Shown: in pieces, positions 34,533 to 45,235 of the stretch | How positions within the stretch are numbered: the first letter of the stretch is position 1 | Layout of the letters: every line of letters starts with the position of its first letter | Origin: Dasypus novemcinctus | Lineage: Eukaryota > Chordata > Mammalia > Cingulata > Dasypodidae | DNA: 64,000 bases | Direction: 5' to 3' | NCBI RefSeq assembly: GCF_030445035.2 | Contig: NC_080702.1 | Span: 30,999,843-31,063,842 of the forward strand | Translations under genes and position numbers: made by a program | The notes under the pieces: model-generated | The model's input: only the letters and a program-made list of their open reading frames with translations | Databases searched by the model: none | Told to the model about the DNA's origin: nothing

Positions 34533-35187
34533 ATGACATCTTTTTTTTTTTTGCTTTTAAAACAGGGTTTTTAATTGTGTGTTCCAAAGCCACTATCTCT
34601 TTTTTAGTAAGCCATATGCACTGGCTACACTCTTGGGGGAAAACAAACGAATAGATCAAAGATAAGAAACAGCAATAGCTTGTTCAATTTGATACTCATG
34701 CTCCTTACCCACATATTCTGAGAGGAAGATGACAAAGAACGGAGTAACCAGGTCATTAATTCCCTGGACATACCCACTAGCAGGGTGTTGGATGGCCCAA
34801 ATAAAGAGAATTCTCTCGAAGATCTCCTGTACAGGTGATTGCTGGAACAGTGGAATGAGAGGATTTGTCCTTGGAATGTCAATGTGAATCTGTCTGTAGG
34901 TGTCCTGGTGGTGCTTCTTGTTTTGAGAGTCATAATACTGCTCAATGAAGCCAAAATACTCCTCCTGCTTCCTCTGCAGGGTCAACTTCCTCCTCTCAGG
35001 GTTTGCGGGGAGATAGCCCTCATCAGGCAAGAAGGACTGCGTGAGGCTCACACTTCCCCACAAGGTAGGCAGAACTCACCGACAGGAGTCTCCAGGTTAC
35101 AGGACGAACCTGCCTGGGAACCCCTGGGCAGCCACATTTCCTCAGTTCGTCTAAGTCAGTGTTTCAGCTGGAGAGAAGCTGACGGAA

Positions 35188-35751
35188 CTATTCTAGGCGG
35201 GTTTTCTCCTGGACAGTCATTGGGGGAGCCCCAGAAGCATTCTGGTCTGAGATCTGGGCAACGAGGGGCATGATGGGTTGGAGAGGGAGCGGCTGCTGTT
35301 TGTGGAGAGGGTTCCTCAGGCATGTATCACTGGAGTTTCTGGACAGCTGGGCATCACTGCTGGACTTTATGACCTTGTAGCTGGCAGGAACTTCAGATGT
35401 TGTTGACTGGGACAGTTCTGGTTTCATCCTCAGCTTGCTGTGGTTTTCCAGCACCTGGTCTGCAGTTGCCAAAGCAACCTTTGAGTTCAGGGTTTGGAAA
35501 GAAGGTGAGGAAAAGTCCTCTTCTTCATCATCACCAATGTCCCACGCATCACTGGTATTCCGGGCAAACTCATGAAAACTGGAGGCCTTCTTATTCTTCA
35601 GAGTAACTGCATTGACTTTTGACTGATCTTTAATGAAGTTTTTGGTGAGCAGTGGGTCCAGAGGAGGGTGCTGGTCTCCATACACAGGCTGGATGCTCCC
35701 CGGAAGCTTGGCGCTCCTCTTCCAAAATTGCGTGCTGTTCTCAACGGCCAT
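35188..35751 (-). pseudogene. TBC1D22B: Surviving N-terminal open frame of the TBC1D22B retrocopy (187 codons)
   Basis: From the original start codon the frame stays open for 187 codons with only scattered substitutions. It covers the acidic and serine-rich region before the TBC domain (KASSFHEFARNTSDAWDIGD, SSSDAQLSRNSSDTCLRNPL). It ends at a TAG where the parent has Lys. If transcribed it could make a short protein without GAP activity, but selection for this is not shown. The lack of earlier stops fits either recent insertion or chance. Confidence 0.8.
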
Positions 35752-36007
35752 TGCTCTGGCCCAGGGTAGGCATTGTAGGTGGGCTGGGGGGAGGAACCAG
35801 CCAGACGCCCCCAGACCCCGCAACCCGAGGGCCAACCCAGGCCGCTTCCCCGGCGGTCACCCGCTCCCAGCTCCTGGGGGCGCCATCTTGAATGTTGGCA
35901 ACGCTCCACCCACAGGCGCTGCCATTGGTGGGCTTCTAAGGCTGTGGACAGGCGGACCAATGGGGAGCGGGATTCCTGCATGCCCTTGAAGCCGACCGGT
36001 AACATCG
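35752..36007 (-). promoter_or_regulatory. Retrocopied 5' UTR with CCAAT boxes and YY1-type site
   Basis: This 256-bp GC-rich leader contains, on the minus strand, CCATTGG (about 35960), CCACCAATGG (about 35923-35932) and CAAGATGGCGCC (about 35880-35891). Such motifs are usually promoter elements, and CAAGATGGCG is a YY1 site often placed just after a start site. Their presence in a retrocopy suggests that the template began at a far upstream start, so promoter DNA may have been carried along. Confidence 0.5.
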
Positions 36008-36015
36008 ATGACATC

Positions 36016-36991
36016 ATTTTAATAACCGTTTACTCCATCAGTGAACATGAGGTTGAATCAGGTTATCGACATGTACTTACATAATATAGATTCTTATTTT
36101 GTATATTGTTAATGAGACAGATAAATAAATTACTGTTATGTAGCTATTGATATATGAACACACTTGTGTTGTTAATATGAATTAATAAAATAAAATTGAG
36201 TCCTTTGTTCCTGTAATCTTTATTTGCCCCTAAGATATAAAACATGCTATACCATCTTAGAGAGAAAGATAAGATGCAATAAAGGGTCGAATCGTTACAA
36301 TCTTTCTCCAGATATCTGCCACCAAGTTACCCTTATATGATGATAAAAATAAAAAATAAAAGCATTGGTGAAAGCATTCCTGAAAAACTGCAAAAGAGTT
36401 AAGCAACTCAAATCTTTTTCATTATTCCCGTTCCCAGGGAATGGAAACACCACCATTGTGGCATGTTTCAGCAAGACTCAAGGTGAGGGGCAAAAACAAC
36501 CCTAAACCCACAACTCCATCTCAGAATGTCTTGATCATTTTGCATCCCTCTAAACAAATATCACTTATTAGATTTCTTTCCACTTTATCTGCTAGTCCCT
36601 TTGAAGAGCTGCATTTGACATTCAGTAACAATCACATCGTTAAAGGCTCTTAAGTCACTTACCACCTACTGATGTCTTCATGTTTAAATCCTGTGCAAGA
36701 CTATCACTCTCTTCCAAGCCAAAAATGTGTTTTCTAGAGATCTGCACAACTTTCCCCAAACGTCAAGTCCCTGTGCAATTGGCCTTCTTGAGGGAGGTCT
36801 TTAAAATGATGCCAAAAAAAAAAAAAAAAATAGCTGTTTTCCTGAATCACACAAAAGAACTCAGAATAAAGGTATTACTAAACTAACTTCACTGGAGTTT
36901 TCCTCATAGTGAGAAAATGCACATTAACATATACTCTATGCTAATTGTTTTTCCCTGTAGAAAATGAATTTAAATTAAGATGACAGATTCC
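36016..36991. other. No gene recognised
   Basis: AT-rich sequence between two retrotransposed insertions. A 17-nt A-run occurs near 36815-36830. Confidence 0.4.
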
Positions 36992-37003
36992 TAACATTAT
37001 TTC

Positions 37004-37038
37004 TACACTTGATCTTAACCAAAAGGCCAAGAAGCAAT
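37004..37038 (-). pseudogene. RNU2: U2 snRNA 5' fragment (35 nt), retrotransposed
   Basis: On the minus strand it reads ATTGCTTCTTGGCC, then TTTTGGTTAAGATCAAGTGTA, the first 35 nt of U2 snRNA with three C-to-T changes. The fragment includes the branch-site-recognition-proximal 5' stem but nothing else, so it cannot function. TAACATTATTTCTA at 36992-37005 and TAACTAGTCTTATTTCTA at 37039-37056 look like target duplications that differ by one 4-nt indel. There is no poly(A), as is usual for truncated snRNA copies. (The second string is given from 37017 back to 37004 with overlap.). Confidence 0.85.
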
Positions 37039-37056
37039 TAACTAGTCTTATTTCTA

Positions 37057-38139
37057 GATATCAGTGTGAAATAAAAATCAAGGCAAATGCCCAATTCTAG
37101 AAAATAGAAATAAACTAGGCATCTCTTTTGTATGTGTGGTGATGGACATCAAGGAAATTGCATAAATGTGTTCACACTTCTTCCTCAAATTGCAATTAGG
37201 AATATATGAACAAAAGTCAGCGGTGTATAAATAAACCTCTAGTTTTTGTGTGTTTTATTTTAAATAATGTTCCTCTTAGTCTTCTTACCACGTGGGCCAA
37301 CTGATCTGGTGTCTAAACAATTTCACATCAAAATAACCAATCAGTCCAGCTATTCCAGAGAGCTTATAGGATTTTGTGGATTTCAAAAATGAACAGATTG
37401 GATATTACAGGCTCAAAGAGGCACCAACAGTGAAACAATCAAAGTCCTTAGATACACAACAGATAGGAGTTCTGCCAGGAAGAAAACACTTGTATGACGG
37501 AGACATCTCAGGTCTGCATCCACCTCACACTTACCACCCAGCTTGGTCATCTGTTACAACTTCCCCAAGCCAATTTCTTTCTTATTTGTATGTGGAATAG
37601 AGCCATTCCCTAAGGAAATACACAAGAATGAAGTGTCTTATGGGTGAAGTCAGGATGTAACAAATGGCTTACAGCAACCATCTGAAATGTAGCAGTTTTG
37701 CATTTTCTAAGTCCATTTACTACACTTCTGCTATACTCTGGAGACCTAACCAAGACCCTAAATGTTTCATCATGTCTGGAAGACTCTAAAAGATGAACTT
37801 TTTATAAAGTAATAAGTTTCTCTGTGCTTATCTGTTGCTTCCAGGTAACCATAACTATAACAGTTATTAAATATAGTGGGCTAGTAGAAATGTCCTGAAT
37901 GTTTCAGCTGCAATTAAAATAAATAAAAGGATGCCAAGGGTTACAGATGACCCACCTTAGTCTCAAGGGTAAACCACTGTCACGTTTTGCCTGGTATGTT
38001 TTTTGTCATACCTCAGTATTTAGCAAGAATTATATAGAATAGAGACCATTTTTAAAAAGAACTGCTATAGCCCAAACAAAAAAATTCAAATATATTTAAT
38101 AGTAGGCACACTTAACTACAGTTAAATAATGAAAGGTTA
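37057..38139. other. No gene recognised
   Basis: Single-copy-like AT-rich sequence; no family recognised. Confidence 0.4.
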
Positions 38140-38475
38140 ATGTAAGAATGTCCTAGCTCATTTCCTACCTCTGTGATAACTTCACTATTTTATTATTAAA
38201 TTAATTTTCCTAATGCACAGGACATATCATCCCTACTCAGAATCTTTTAATCCCTCCTTAGTAGGCACTGGGTGAACCCAAGATATGGTAAGCTGCCCTC
38301 TCCCTACACCTCTAAATTTAAATCCCCTATATGGGATAAATCTTCTCAGTCAAAATCTTCAAGTCATTGTTGCTAGAACAAAATGTCAACATGCCCTTAG
38401 GAGTTTGTCCACACCATTCTTTCTACCTGTTCATTCCTCTCTGCATGTACAAGAGACACTTTCCTTCAAGAATTC
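38140..38475 (+). repeat. Possible L2 LINE fragment
   Basis: A loose match to the L2 3' region: CTCAGAATCTTTTAATCCCT, then TCTACCTGTTCATTCCTCTC. Strongly diverged. Could be chance. Confidence 0.35.
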
Positions 38476-39264
38476 CACAGATGATGCCAGAGTGTGCTGA
38501 TGGCAAAGGATCACTTTCTCAATAATTATAGCTATTTTTCTTATTAGCTACCAGACAGTGTGCTTGGAAAATCCTCACTATAGGAAAATTCCCAGCTTTG
38601 GCATTAAGAAATCAAATTTGAAAAATCACTTCAAATTCGTACACATTTCATTCATGCAGTCCACATATATTTATCAAGTGTCTATTCTGCCTAGAAATCT
38701 TGGCCAATAGTTTCAGACATGTTGTTTTAAAGCATATTAAGTATGTTTTAAGAGATATAAAATATAGACATTAGTGACACGATATTATTCTCTAATCCAC
38801 AAATTTTACTCAAATTTTGCCAATGTCACAGTGATGATTTTTATAGTAACAGAAAATCCAAAAGAATGTTTGGCATTCAGTTTTCAGGTTACTTTAATCT
38901 TTAATTTGGCTGAGTTTTGTATTTCATAACCTTGACATTTTTAAAGGTGCAGTCCAGTTATCTTGCAGAATGTCTCTCAATTTGGATTTGATTGATGTTT
39001 CCTTATTATAAGATTCAGATTATGCATTTTTGGCAGGAGCATCTCACATGTGATGAATGATGATGATTTATTCCCAACACATCCTATCAGGAGGTACATG
39101 GTATTGGCTATTTCCATGATTCTCATGTGGAAGCATGTAGTGTGATTCTGGAAGTCATTCTACCTGAGTTTACATCCCAACTCAGTGTCTTTGCATGTGC
39201 GTGTGAAACTTTATTTACAAAATCAAAGGGTAAGTTGGATTTTGCTCATGGACTTTTGGTTATG
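38476..39264. other. No gene recognised
   Basis: AT-rich, no recognised feature; a short L2-like stretch may lie at 38645-38700. Confidence 0.35.
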
Positions 39265-39820
39265 CTAGCATAACACTCTGGGTTCTGGGCTTCTAGGTTC
39301 TTGACTTATGTCACATGAAAGAATTTAAAGACAGCCATAGGGTAGGAAAGGGAGTAAAGAGTTTACTAGGAAACAAGAAAAGAATGGATGTTCCCTAGAT
39401 ATGGACTGCAGCATGCTGCAGGGTGAGTCACACAGGCAGAAGCCTCAGGTTAGGCCTTTTAAAACCTTGACTCCTCCCCCTTCTGAATGTTGGAAAAAGC
39501 TCCAGCCTCTTGCTCTTCTGATTGGTTGCCTTATGCTCCCCACCTCTTAGCTCTCAGAGGCCCAATGAGGAGGCCTGCTTGGGGTTATCCGGAACTTCTT
39601 CTTGACCCCGGAAAGAGTTCCAAGTAGAATCTTGGAGCCGGATCTTGGGAAATCTTTCCAGCAGTCTTGCCCTCAGGAAGAATCTGGGTGGAGTCTCATG
39701 GCCATGATGTTTGTCTGCCATGTTGTCTGCCAGGTCTTCAGCTGTGACCCAAGTCTTCCCTTTCCCTGCGCTAGCCTGCCCCAGTTATCCACTCCTAGTC
39801 CAGGCAATAGAGCACAATAA
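39265..39820 (-). mobile_element. Probable solo LTR, minus strand
   Basis: On the minus strand there is a GC-richer block with CCAATGAG (about 39560) and CCAATCAGAAG (about 39515-39525). A TTTTAAAAGG TATA-like box (about 39458) and AGTAAACTCTTTACTCCC (about 39353-39370) as an R-like region follow, then U5-like sequence. The composition and order resemble a gammaretroviral LTR. The termini and target duplication could not be fixed by eye. Confidence 0.55.
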
Positions 39821-39914
39821 TGGTAAGTAGACAACCCATCTTAACAAAAGATGCCACATTAGAAATATTTAGCAACTATCTTTTTAAAAATGCAGGTCCT
39901 TCCATATTTTTTAC

Positions 39915-40060
39915 AGTTTGAATTTTTTTTTTCTTTATTAGAGAAGTTGTGGTTTTTCAAAACAATACAGTACAAGATTCCCATATACCACCCCACCACC
40001 ACACCACTTGCATTGGTGTGGAATATTTGTTACAATTGATATAACATTTGTAACAATTCT
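39915..40060 (-). repeat. Short L1 3' end fragment
   Basis: TTCTTTATTAGAGAAGTTGT, then AAGATTCCCATATACC and TGGAATATTTGTTACAATT are shared with the start of the L1 at 40535. It is a truncated copy of the same older L1 3' end, with the T-run complement of its tail at 39925-39940. Confidence 0.65.
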
Positions 40061-40534
40061 GCTTCATACTAAGTGCAAGTAGATTATAAGAATTATAATT
40101 AAACTCCCTGTGCCTCTGGTTTCTAATTCATAAAATGTAAATATTAATACCTGTCTTCCAGGTTTGCTCTAAGGATTAAAACTGTGCCTGCCCCGTAGTA
40201 AACACGACATGTCATCATCATCAACTAGTCCCATGTTTTTAAATATCGTCATAATATCTCTCTAGTTCCAAAATCTCCTACATTCCAAAAATATTTCCAG
40301 CAGCCAGACACATAATGGTGACTAGTGTCTAATAAAAATCTCAAAATTAACATTAATGCCTATCTGAACACTTTACATGGCTCATATCTACACTTCCCCC
40401 TACTCATCCCATCGTCCTCATCTCAGATAATAGCCAGAAGGCTGTTGTTCCTCTTTCCAGGGTGCTTAAAGCAAATACATGAAATGGGTCAGGTTAAACA
40501 ATGGGAATGTATTTGCTTATGTTTAGTTTATGTG

Positions 40535-42856
40535 CTTGGTTTGTTTTGTTTTTTTTTATTAGAAAAATTGTGGGTTAACAGAAAAATGAGTTGTAAATAC
40601 AGGATTCCCATATATTACCCTGCCACCAGTATTTTTCATTGGTTTAGAATATTTGTTACAATTAATGATGGCACAGTTTTATAATTATACTATTAATTAA
40701 AGTCTGTGGTTTAACGTAGGGTTACTTGTTTGTGCAGTGTATTTCCTCAGGTTTTTAAAAATTTGTAATCTGTTACCATATAAACAATCTAAGGTTTCTC
40801 GTATTAAACTTATTCAGACATATATTACAGTGCTGTTGTGTTCCCAGTGTTGTTCTAGCATTATCACCACCCATTTCCAAAATATTTCTATCATTCCAAA
40901 TAGGAACCCATACATTTGAAGTAGTTTCCACTCCATATCCCCACCCCAACCCCTGGTAACCTATATTCTAAGTTCTGACTGTATGGGTTTGCTTATTCCA
41001 ATTGTTTCAAATCAGTGAGTTCACACAATATTTATTATGTTTTTGTCTGGCTTATTTCACTCAACAAGATGTCTTCAGTGGCCATCCATGTTGCTGTATA
41101 TATCAGAATTTCTTTCCTTTTTAAGACTGAATAACTTTCCATTGAATGTATATACTGTATTTTATTTATCCATTCATTGGTTGATCGACGTCTGGGTTGT
41201 TTCCATCTTTTGGAAATTGTGAATAATGCCACTATGAAGATCAGTGTGTAAATAGTTGTTTGAGTTCTTCTTTTCAGTTCTTTTGGGGTATATACTTAGC
41301 AGTGGAATAGCCAGATCATATTTTAGTTTTATACTTATCTTTCTGAGGAACTGTCAAAATGTCTTCCACAACAACTGCTCCATTTTACATTGCCAGCAGC
41401 AACGAATGAGTGTTTCTATTTCTCTGAAACTTCTCTAACATTTGCTATTTTCCAGTTTCTTTAATAACTGCTGTTCTAATGGGTATGAAATGGCATCTCA
41501 TTGTGGGGTTTTTTTTTGTTTTGTTTTGTTTTTATTTCTCTCTCCTTCCCCTCCTCCCACCCACCCAGTTGTCTGCTCTCTGTGTCCATTCACTGTGTGT
41601 TCCTCTGTGATGGCTTCTATCCTTATCAGCAGCACCGGGAATCTGTGTTTCTTTTTGTTGGGTCATCTTGCTGTGTCAGGTCTTCGTGTGTATGGCACCA
41701 TTCTTGGGTAGGTTGCACTTTCTTTTGCACTGGACAGCTCTCCTTATGGGGCACACTCCTTGGGCGTGGGTCTCCCTTATGCAGGGGAAACCCCTGCGTG
41801 GCATGGCACTCCTTGCACATACCAGCACTGTGCATGGGCCAGCTCCACATGGGTCAAGCACACCGGGGGTTTAAACCACAGACTTCCCATGTGGTAGGCG
41901 GATGCCCTATCCATTGGGTCAAGTCCGCTTCCCTCATTGTGGTTTTGATTTGCAATTTCCTGATGGCTAATGATTTTGAGAATCTTTTCATATGCTTTCT
42001 GCCCATTTGTATATCTTCTTTGGAGAGATGTCTGTTCAGGTCTTTTGCCCATTTTGTAATTGGATTGTTTGTCTTTTTGTTAAGTATAAGCATTTCTTTA
42101 TATATGCTGCATATTAATCCTCTATCAGATATGTGGTTTCCCAATATTTTCTACTATTATATGGGTTGTCATTTTACTACCATGATAAATACCTTTGAAT
42201 AACAAAAGTTTTTAATTTTGATGAGGTCCTATTTATTTTTTCTTTTAGTGCTTGTGTTTTGGGTATAAAGTCCAAGAAGCCATTGCCTAGCACAAGGTCC
42301 TAAAGATGCTTCTCTACAATTTTTTTTATTGGAGTTTAATAGTTTTTTCTTATATTTAGGTCTTAGATCAATTTTGAGTTGATTATTGTATATGATGTGA
42401 AGTAGGAGTCTTCCTTGCCTTTTTTTTTTTTTGAATGGAGATCCAGTTCTCCCAGCATCATTTGTTAAAGAGACTATTCTTTCCCAACGGAGGAGTCTTT
42501 GCCACCTTGTCAAAAATCAGTTGGCCATAAACTGATTGAGGATTGATTTCTCAGCTCTCAATCCTATTTCTTTTGTATATATGTCTGTCCTTGTGCCAGT
42601 ACCATGCTCTTTTGTTTACCAAGAGTTTGTAATAAGTTTTAAGATCGGGAAGTGTGAGTCCTCCTACTTCATTCTTTTTTAAGATGGCATTAGCTCTTTG
42701 GGGCCCCTTAACCTTACATTTAAATTTGGTGACTGCTTTTTCCATTTCTGCAAAAATTGTTGCTGGAATTTTGATGGGGATTGCATTGAATCTATAAATT
42801 GCTTTGGGTAGTACTGACATCTTAATGATATGTAATCTCCCAATCCATAAACGCAG
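40535..42856 (-). mobile_element. Older LINE-1 fragment (L1#4), 3' UTR and ORF2 end
   Basis: The 3' UTR starts with a tail complement near 40535 and runs to about 41030. The ORF2 C-terminal domain is at 41035-41232 (STNEWINKIQYIHSMESYSV), and after a SINE the ORF2 continues at 41854-42144 ([13 protein letters not shown]) and 42551-42820 ([15 protein letters not shown]). It is more diverged than L1#1 and L1#2 and has a different 3' UTR, so it belongs to an older subfamily. It ends at 42856 against MaLR-type internal sequence. Confidence 0.85.
41507..41932 (-). mobile_element. DAS-type SINE, longer older subfamily, inside L1#4
   Basis: Box A and box B of the tRNA-like head are recognisable on the minus strand at the right end (GGACTTGACCCAATGG, GTGGTTTAAACCC). 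The target duplication CTCATTGTGG is at 41497-41506 and 41933-41942. It is about 50 bp longer than the copies at 2430, 32345 and 50807 because it keeps a CAGCAAGATGACCCAACAAA segment near the tail (about 41640-41680), and it is more diverged. Confidence 0.9.
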
Positions 42857-43848
42857 AATGCAGTGGCAGCCACACCCCTTCCAATCACTTGCCCAGCAGC
42901 CATCCTCTCCTCAAACCCTGGGATTAAGACTCCACACTCTCTAAGCACTTGGATGGCAACCAAGCTCTCTGCAAATTCTTGAGCGCAAGCTCCACCCTCT
43001 CAGAACACTCTTCCTGAACAATGGTGCAGAAAGTCCATCTTCTCCTAGAGCCAGGGAAGAACCATCCTTTCCACACACATGGGTGGGCCCATTCTCTTGG
43101 CGTGAGAAGATGTCTTAGATCTAGACCTCAACTTCCATGGTTCTGTCCCTTTTCTGTCCTTTGTAGTCCAGGTTGGCAGTGGTTCTATTCACAGGGATCT
43201 CACAGAAAAACCTGGTACTTTTGCGTGTAATACATGAGGTCCCAAACCATCAGATAAAATAACTTTCCATAGATCCTTTATGCATAATTGCACCCCCAAT
43301 TTTGAGTTGCATGGAAATTGCTGACTAACTCCATTTTAAGTTAAATCATCCCCTGGAGAACTATTTTCTGTGGACTGGTTTTCCAGAAACTATGAATTTT
43401 TCAAACCATCAATTGACTGTTCCTTTGTGCCCAGGATTTCAGTTCTCAGTTTATCCCTTTCCTCTTGCATTTTATTAGAAGCTGCCAGGAGAAACCAGTT
43501 GCACTGTCCACATTTCGCTTGGAAATCTTTCAGATTAATATCCCAGTTCATAGTCTTCAAGTTATGCTTTCCATCTGACATCAGAACTCAATTTTCCAAG
43601 TTCTATGCCACTTTAAAACAAGGATCACCTTTCCGCCAGTTCCCAATAACACATTCATTATTTTCTTCAAAGTCCTCATGGGAAGTACTTTTAGCATATA
43701 TATTCTAGAAACAGTTTTGTCAAAGCAATCAAGGCCTTTTCTATCAAATGCCTTACAATTCTTCCAGCCTCTACCTATTATGCAATTCAAAGCCCATTCC
43801 ACATTTTTCTTTTCTCAATAGCAGCACCCCACTCCTGTTGTCAAAATC
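42857..43848 (-). mobile_element. MaLR-type ERV internal region
   Basis: Minus-strand blocks such as GGGCTTTGAATTGCATAAT, TGTTATTGGGAACTGGCGG and AAAGTGGCATAGAACTTGG match the general internal sequence of ERVL-MaLR elements. The left LTR boundary is followed by ACAACAGGAGTGGGGTGC, resembling the region after an ERV-L type primer-binding site. A short coiled-coil-like open frame (43390-43581) is the only coding trace. No pol. Confidence 0.6.
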
Positions 43849-44768
43849 TGTTCTGGTTTCCTAGGTAGATCTATACAATGAAATAGGCCATGTTAAACAA
43901 TGATAATTGATTTACTCTGTTTTGAGGAGGAAAATTTCCAAATCAAGACACTATCAGGAAACACATGTGACTCAAACAATTGGAGTCCTATCTACCATAT
44001 AGCAGGTCCAGAGTTCGATGCCCAGGGCCTCCTGGTGAGGACAAGCTGGCCCACACCAATTCTGGCCCATGGAGGAATGCTGCCCCACACATGAGTGCCA
44101 CCCTGTGTGGAATCCTGCCCAGTGCAGGAAAGCCTCCCAGCACAGGAGTGCCAGCTGATGCAGAGAGCTGGTGCAGCAAGATGATGCAACAAGTGACACA
44201 GAGGAGAGAAAATAAGAAGACATAGCAGAACAGGGAGTTGAGGTGGCACAAGACAGTAATCACCTCTCTCCGACTCCAGAAATTCCCAGGATCAGTTCCT
44301 GGAGCCACCTAATGAGAATACAAGCAGATACAGAAGAAAACACAGTGAATGGACACAGAGAGTAGACAATGGGAGGAACGGGGGTAGGGGGAGAAATAAA
44401 TAATAAAATAAATAAACAACAACAACAAAAAGACTCTGTCAAGGCAATGCTTTCTTCCTGAAGATCAGTTGCTGGCAATCCTTCATTCTTCTGTCATACA
44501 AGAAGGCATATGGCAGCACTGCTGGTCTTTCCCTTCTTTTCTAGGATTCACTGATTTTAGCTTCTTGCTGCCATGGCTTTCTACATCTCTAAATTTCATT
44601 CTCTCATAAAGGACTCCAGCGGTAGACTTAAGAGTCATCCTGATTTAGGTGGGTAGCACATGAACTGAAGTATTCTTATCCTAAGGTCCCATTTATAATG
44701 GGTTCAAATCCCCAGGAATGGATTAAATTTAAGGATGTGTTTTTCTGGGGTACATACAGCTTTAAACA
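43849..44768 (-). mobile_element. MaLR-type LTR, split by a SINE
   Basis: On the minus strand it begins TGTTTAAAGCTGTATGTACC at 44768 and ends CCAGAACA at 43849, giving TG...CA ends. Without the SINE (about 43955-44430) it is about 450 bp. It is collinear with the solo copy at 33718-34095. It is followed by the internal region at 42857-43848, so it is the 5' LTR of that element. Confidence 0.6.
43955..44430 (+). mobile_element. Older xenarthran-type SINE inside MaLR LTR
   Basis: Box B-like AGTTCGATGCC near 44012 follows a weak box A. A GC-rich body continues with GATGCAGAGAGCTGGTGCAG, and it ends with AATAAATAATAAAATAAATAAAC and a CAACAACAACAA tail. Its sequence is related to but distinct from the short DAS copies, and it is shared with the fragment at 17040. 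An imperfect duplication, AAGACACTATCAGG versus AAGACTCTGTCAAGG, borders it. (The tail motif is at 44395-44418.). Confidence 0.7.
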
Positions 44769-44794
44769 CCACACCTCTCTACTTGGAATACTTC

Positions 44795-45235
44795 AAAGCC
44801 AACCTTATCCTTCAGAATAAAATCTTTAGGCTCTAGGTAGTATTGTCCTAGCTATCTCCACAATCTTGCATCTCTTCTTTCACTCATCATTCATCAGACC
44901 CTTACTGTTTCTCCTCCCAGAAGCTCTCATCCAGCATAATTCCAAATGGCTCATTCCCTCACCATCTTTCAGAGTTTTGCTGCAATCATATCAGATAGAA
45001 CTTCTCCATCCTTCTATATTTTTCTTCTTAGACCTGATCACCAATTGGTATATTATATATTTATTTTTGTTCACTCTCTTCTCCCTCCCATTCTCCACCC
45101 AATATCTCTGACTATAAATGCCATGAAAGCATAGGCTTTGTCTTATTCACTGCTCTATCTTTAGTGCCTGAAACACTGTCTAGCACAAAAGAGGAAATCA
45201 GTTAATATTTTCTGAGTTAAAAAATGAGTTCCTTC
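44795..45235 (+). repeat. L2 LINE 3' end
   Basis: The end is characteristic: CTATAAATGCCATGAAAGCA, then GGCTTTGTCTTATTCACTGC, TTAGTGCCTGAAACACTGTC and AATCAGTTAATATTTTCTGA. Pyrimidine-rich upstream part also fits L2. Confidence 0.7.

Larger units (their letters stand above)
34541..36007 (-). pseudogene. TBC1D22B: Processed retrocopy of TBC1D22B, from an abnormal transcript
   Basis: Minus strand: 5' UTR (35752-36007), ATG at 35751 (MAVENSTQFWKRSAKLPGS), then the TBC1D22B N-terminal region with DAWDIGDDEEEDFSSPSF, ending in a stop that replaces Lys after EKTRLE at about 35190. The TBC domain start continues in other frames (GYLPANPERRKLTLQRK, then RTNPLIPLFQQ, then HPASGYVQGINDLVTPFF). Exons are joined without introns except for a 62-nt extra piece at 35019-35080. 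After FLSEYV the copy runs into non-exon sequence with ATTAAA at about 34566-34571 and a poly(A) tail (T-run 34541-34552). ATGACATC flanks it at 34533-34540 and 36008-36015. TBC1D22B is a Rab-GAP-like Golgi protein; here the catalytic part is missing or out of frame. Confidence 0.93.

Noticed and set aside
35633-35989. 118-codon plus-strand frame in GC-rich DNA
   Set aside because: Antisense to the start and 5' UTR of the TBC1D22B retrocopy.
41501-42202. 233-codon frame on the plus strand, longest in the window
   Set aside because: It is antisense to a SINE and to L1#4 ORF2 and crosses their junction, so it cannot be one gene.
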